Assembly: GCF_900497695.1 (NCBI RefSeq)
Contig: NZ_UIDD01000006.1
Span: 124,001-188,000 of the forward strand
Direction of reading: 5' to 3'
Origin: Pseudomonas wadenswilerensis
GTDB taxonomy: Bacteria > Pseudomonadota > Gammaproteobacteria > Pseudomonadales > Pseudomonadaceae
DNA: 64,000 nucleotides
The notes under the pieces were generated by a model. It ran no database searches and was not told the origin of the DNA. It saw only the letters and a list, made by a program, of their open reading frames with translations. This document shows positions 62,854 to 64,000 of this stretch, piece by piece. How positions within the stretch are numbered: the first letter of the stretch is position 1; every line of letters starts with the position of its first letter. A program made the translations under genes and the position numbers.

Positions 62854-63909
62854 TCAAACCTCTTTGCAGTCAGCTTGCCGTGGTGGAAATTCCGTTGCCT
62901 CGCTGCCATCGGCGTTGAGCTGGAAAATCCGCGCCGGTTGCCCCTGTTCATTGAAAAACACCTGGCCAAGGCCCGCGCTGTTCCACAGCCGCTCGCCGGC
63001 CTTGCTGTGGGCGGGTGTACGCGGGATCACTTGCATCTGCCGGCGCTTGGTAAACCAGTTGAGCGGTGAGCGGGGCGAGTACAGCCAGCGGTTGAGGCGG
63101 TCGAAGGTGTCCAGCAGGCGCTTGGGGAACTGGTTCTTGATGCCGCTGCTGGTGATCTGCCACAGGTGCGGGGCGCGTTGGCGGTGGCGAATCAGCACCT
63201 CATAGACGAACGAGTAGTGCACGTCACCGGAGAGAATCACGTAGTGCCCCGGTGTGCGCGAGTGGCGGAAGATGTTCAGAATCACCTGCGCCGCACCGCG
63301 ATGGGCCATCCAGTTCTCGGCATCCACCAATAGCGGATAGCCCAGCCAGCTGAACACCCGTTGCACGCTCTCGATCAGCTTGACGCCGAAGATCGGTGCC
63401 GGCGAGACGATGATCGCCGAAGGATGGTCGAGCAGCGCCTGTTGCAGCTCGCTGAGGGCTTCCCAGTCGAGCAGGCCTGAGGGTTTGTTGAAGTTGCTTT
63501 CACTGCGCCAGCGCCGGGTGCGTGTATCGAGCACCAGCAGCGCCGGGCTGCTGGGCAGGACGAACTGCCAGCCCTGAAAGCGCAGCACCTCGTTGATCAG
63601 CGCATCCTGCAGCGGCGTGTCGAGGTAGTCGTCGGCGTCGGCACTGTGGCTGAAGGCCTGGCAGTGCTCCAGCAGCCTGGTAAAGGCATCCGGGTTGTTG
63701 CCCCAGCCCTGGCACAGCAGGTAGCCGAGCAGGGCGTTGCCGATGATGCGCTTGGAGAAAGGGTGGCCGTAGGCGGTTTCTTCCCATTGCGCTGACAGGT
63801 TCCAGTCATCGGTGATGTCGTGGCAGAAGCAGTCGATATGGACGGACGTATGGACATCGCCTCTGGGCCCGAATACGCGCGGTTTTTGATACCCGCCATA
63901 CAAATCCAT
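62854..63909 (-). CDS. PhoD-like metallophosphatase, 3' part; N-terminal half missing
   Basis: 351 codons are open leftward from 63909. From HDITDDWNLSAQWEET onward (63822 down) the product is a PhoD-type phosphatase body, including VILSGDVHYSFVYE and WQITSSGIKNQFPKR. Full-length relatives are substantially longer and read FDDHD before ITDDW; here the codons before the His encode unrelated DCFC. The stretch from 63823 to 63909 (MDLYGGYQKPRVFG...) does not look like the family, and an in-frame TGA lies upstream. It is probably a truncated gene whose front half was displaced. Confidence 0.68.
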   Translation of the reverse strand: MDLYGGYQKPRVFGPRGDVHTSVHIDCFCHDITDDWNLSAQWEETAYGHPFSKRIIGNALLGYLLCQGWGNNPDAFTRLLEHCQAFSHSADADDYLDTPLQDALINEVLRFQGWQFVLPSSPALLVLDTRTRRWRSESNFNKPSGLLDWEALSELQQALLDHPSAIIVSPAPIFGVKLIESVQRVFSWLGYPLLVDAENWMAHRGAAQVILNIFRHSRTPGHYVILSGDVHYSFVYEVLIRHRQRAPHLWQITSSGIKNQFPKRLLDTFDRLNRWLYSPRSPLNWFTKRRQMQVIPRTPAHSKAGERLWNSAGLGQVFFNEQGQPARIFQLNADGSEATEFPPRQADCKEV

Positions 63910-63957
63910 ATGGACATGAGAAGGATGTGGACAGAAACGCGATCAATGTCCATATCC
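63835..63957. repeat. Array of five short repeats (core TATGGAC) at the phosphatase break
   Basis: Copies: GATATGGAC (63835-63843), CGTATGGACAT (63847-63857), CCATATGGACAT (63906-63917), GATGTGGACA (63924-63933), and inverted ATGTCCATATCC (63946-63957). The core is TATGGACAT. Spacing between cores is 12, 60, 17 and then an inverted copy about 22 bases on. Such clustered sites resemble recombinase or transposase binding ends. Confidence 0.65.
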
Positions 63958-64000
63958 TATGCGCCCCTGCTCTTCATCCTTGGGAGACTGTGGCGTGGCG

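Noticed and set aside
63946..64000. New rightward gene at the edge (MSISYAPLLFILG...)
   Set aside because: Only 18 codons are visible, with no ribosome site; it overlaps the inverted repeat copy. Noted in the findings but not called.

Overview
The window is a stretch of GC-rich (about 62-63% by eye) chromosome from a fluorescent Pseudomonas, most likely of the P. putida group. The evidence is the gene order acnA-rlmM-tusA-pdxB, moaB-moeA, fadBA-topA-sulA/lexA-psrA-nagZ, mfd/gap-apbE-sthA, lolCDE and a copper two-component/cupredoxin/queF block, together with many copies of the short REP palindrome with core GGGAGCCGGCCTTGCCGGCG in gene-tail gaps. Nearly all of it is core genome. I see no rRNA, CRISPR array, complete insertion sequence or prophage. 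There is one tRNA, tRNA-Pro(CGG).

Layout. 1-9 kb: start of acnA (leftward), rlmM, tusA, a MATE pump, pdxB, a small conserved protein, an MsbA-like ABC exporter and a chemoreceptor. 9-14 kb: malate:quinone oxidoreductase with a lipoprotein signal, a glycine-zipper protein, tRNA-Pro, a small lipoprotein, moaB and moeA. 14-19 kb: a leftward manC-glycosyltransferase pair, a YegS-type lipid kinase, and a NarL-type response regulator with its kinase. 19-28 kb: an HPt-like protein diverging from cheV (which has a good FliA-type promoter), a MOSC protein, slt, the ABC-F ATPase uup and a universal stress protein. 28-39 kb: fadBA, topA, two small conserved genes, the SOS operon lexA-sulA with two SOS boxes, psrA, an L,D-transpeptidase and nagZ. 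39-48 kb: a SNF2-type helicase with a frameshifted 5' end, csiV, mfd, gap and apbE. 48-55 kb: sthA, glpQ, a PilZ protein and lolCDE. 55-64 kb: a CinRS/CopRS copper system diverging from a cupredoxin and queF, small conserved genes, mlaA, a second PilZ protein, an RssB-type regulator-phosphatase with its STAS partner, and the 3' part of a PhoD-like phosphatase that appears to be cut at its metal-binding motif close to the right edge.

How parts work together. PsrA, encoded here, probably represses both itself and fadBA: each upstream region has two 14-bp PsrA-type boxes that overlap by exactly one base. LexA probably controls its own operon with sulA. The copper regulator has a CusR-like operator in front of the cupredoxin gene, which is followed by queF, linking copper sensing to a queuosine enzyme. 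LolCDE, MlaA, Slt, the L,D-transpeptidase and NagZ form a dispersed envelope-maintenance theme. CheV, the chemoreceptor and the HPt-like protein belong to motility signalling.

The most unusual places are the right edge (63.82-64.0 kb), where the phosphatase frame breaks at the metal-motif codons and is followed by five copies of a 7-10 bp repeat, which I read as a possible insertion junction; the frameshifted 5' end of the helicase; the paired PsrA operators; a perfect orphan TetR/NemR-like palindrome before the ABC exporter; and an ApbE with no NQR genes beside it.
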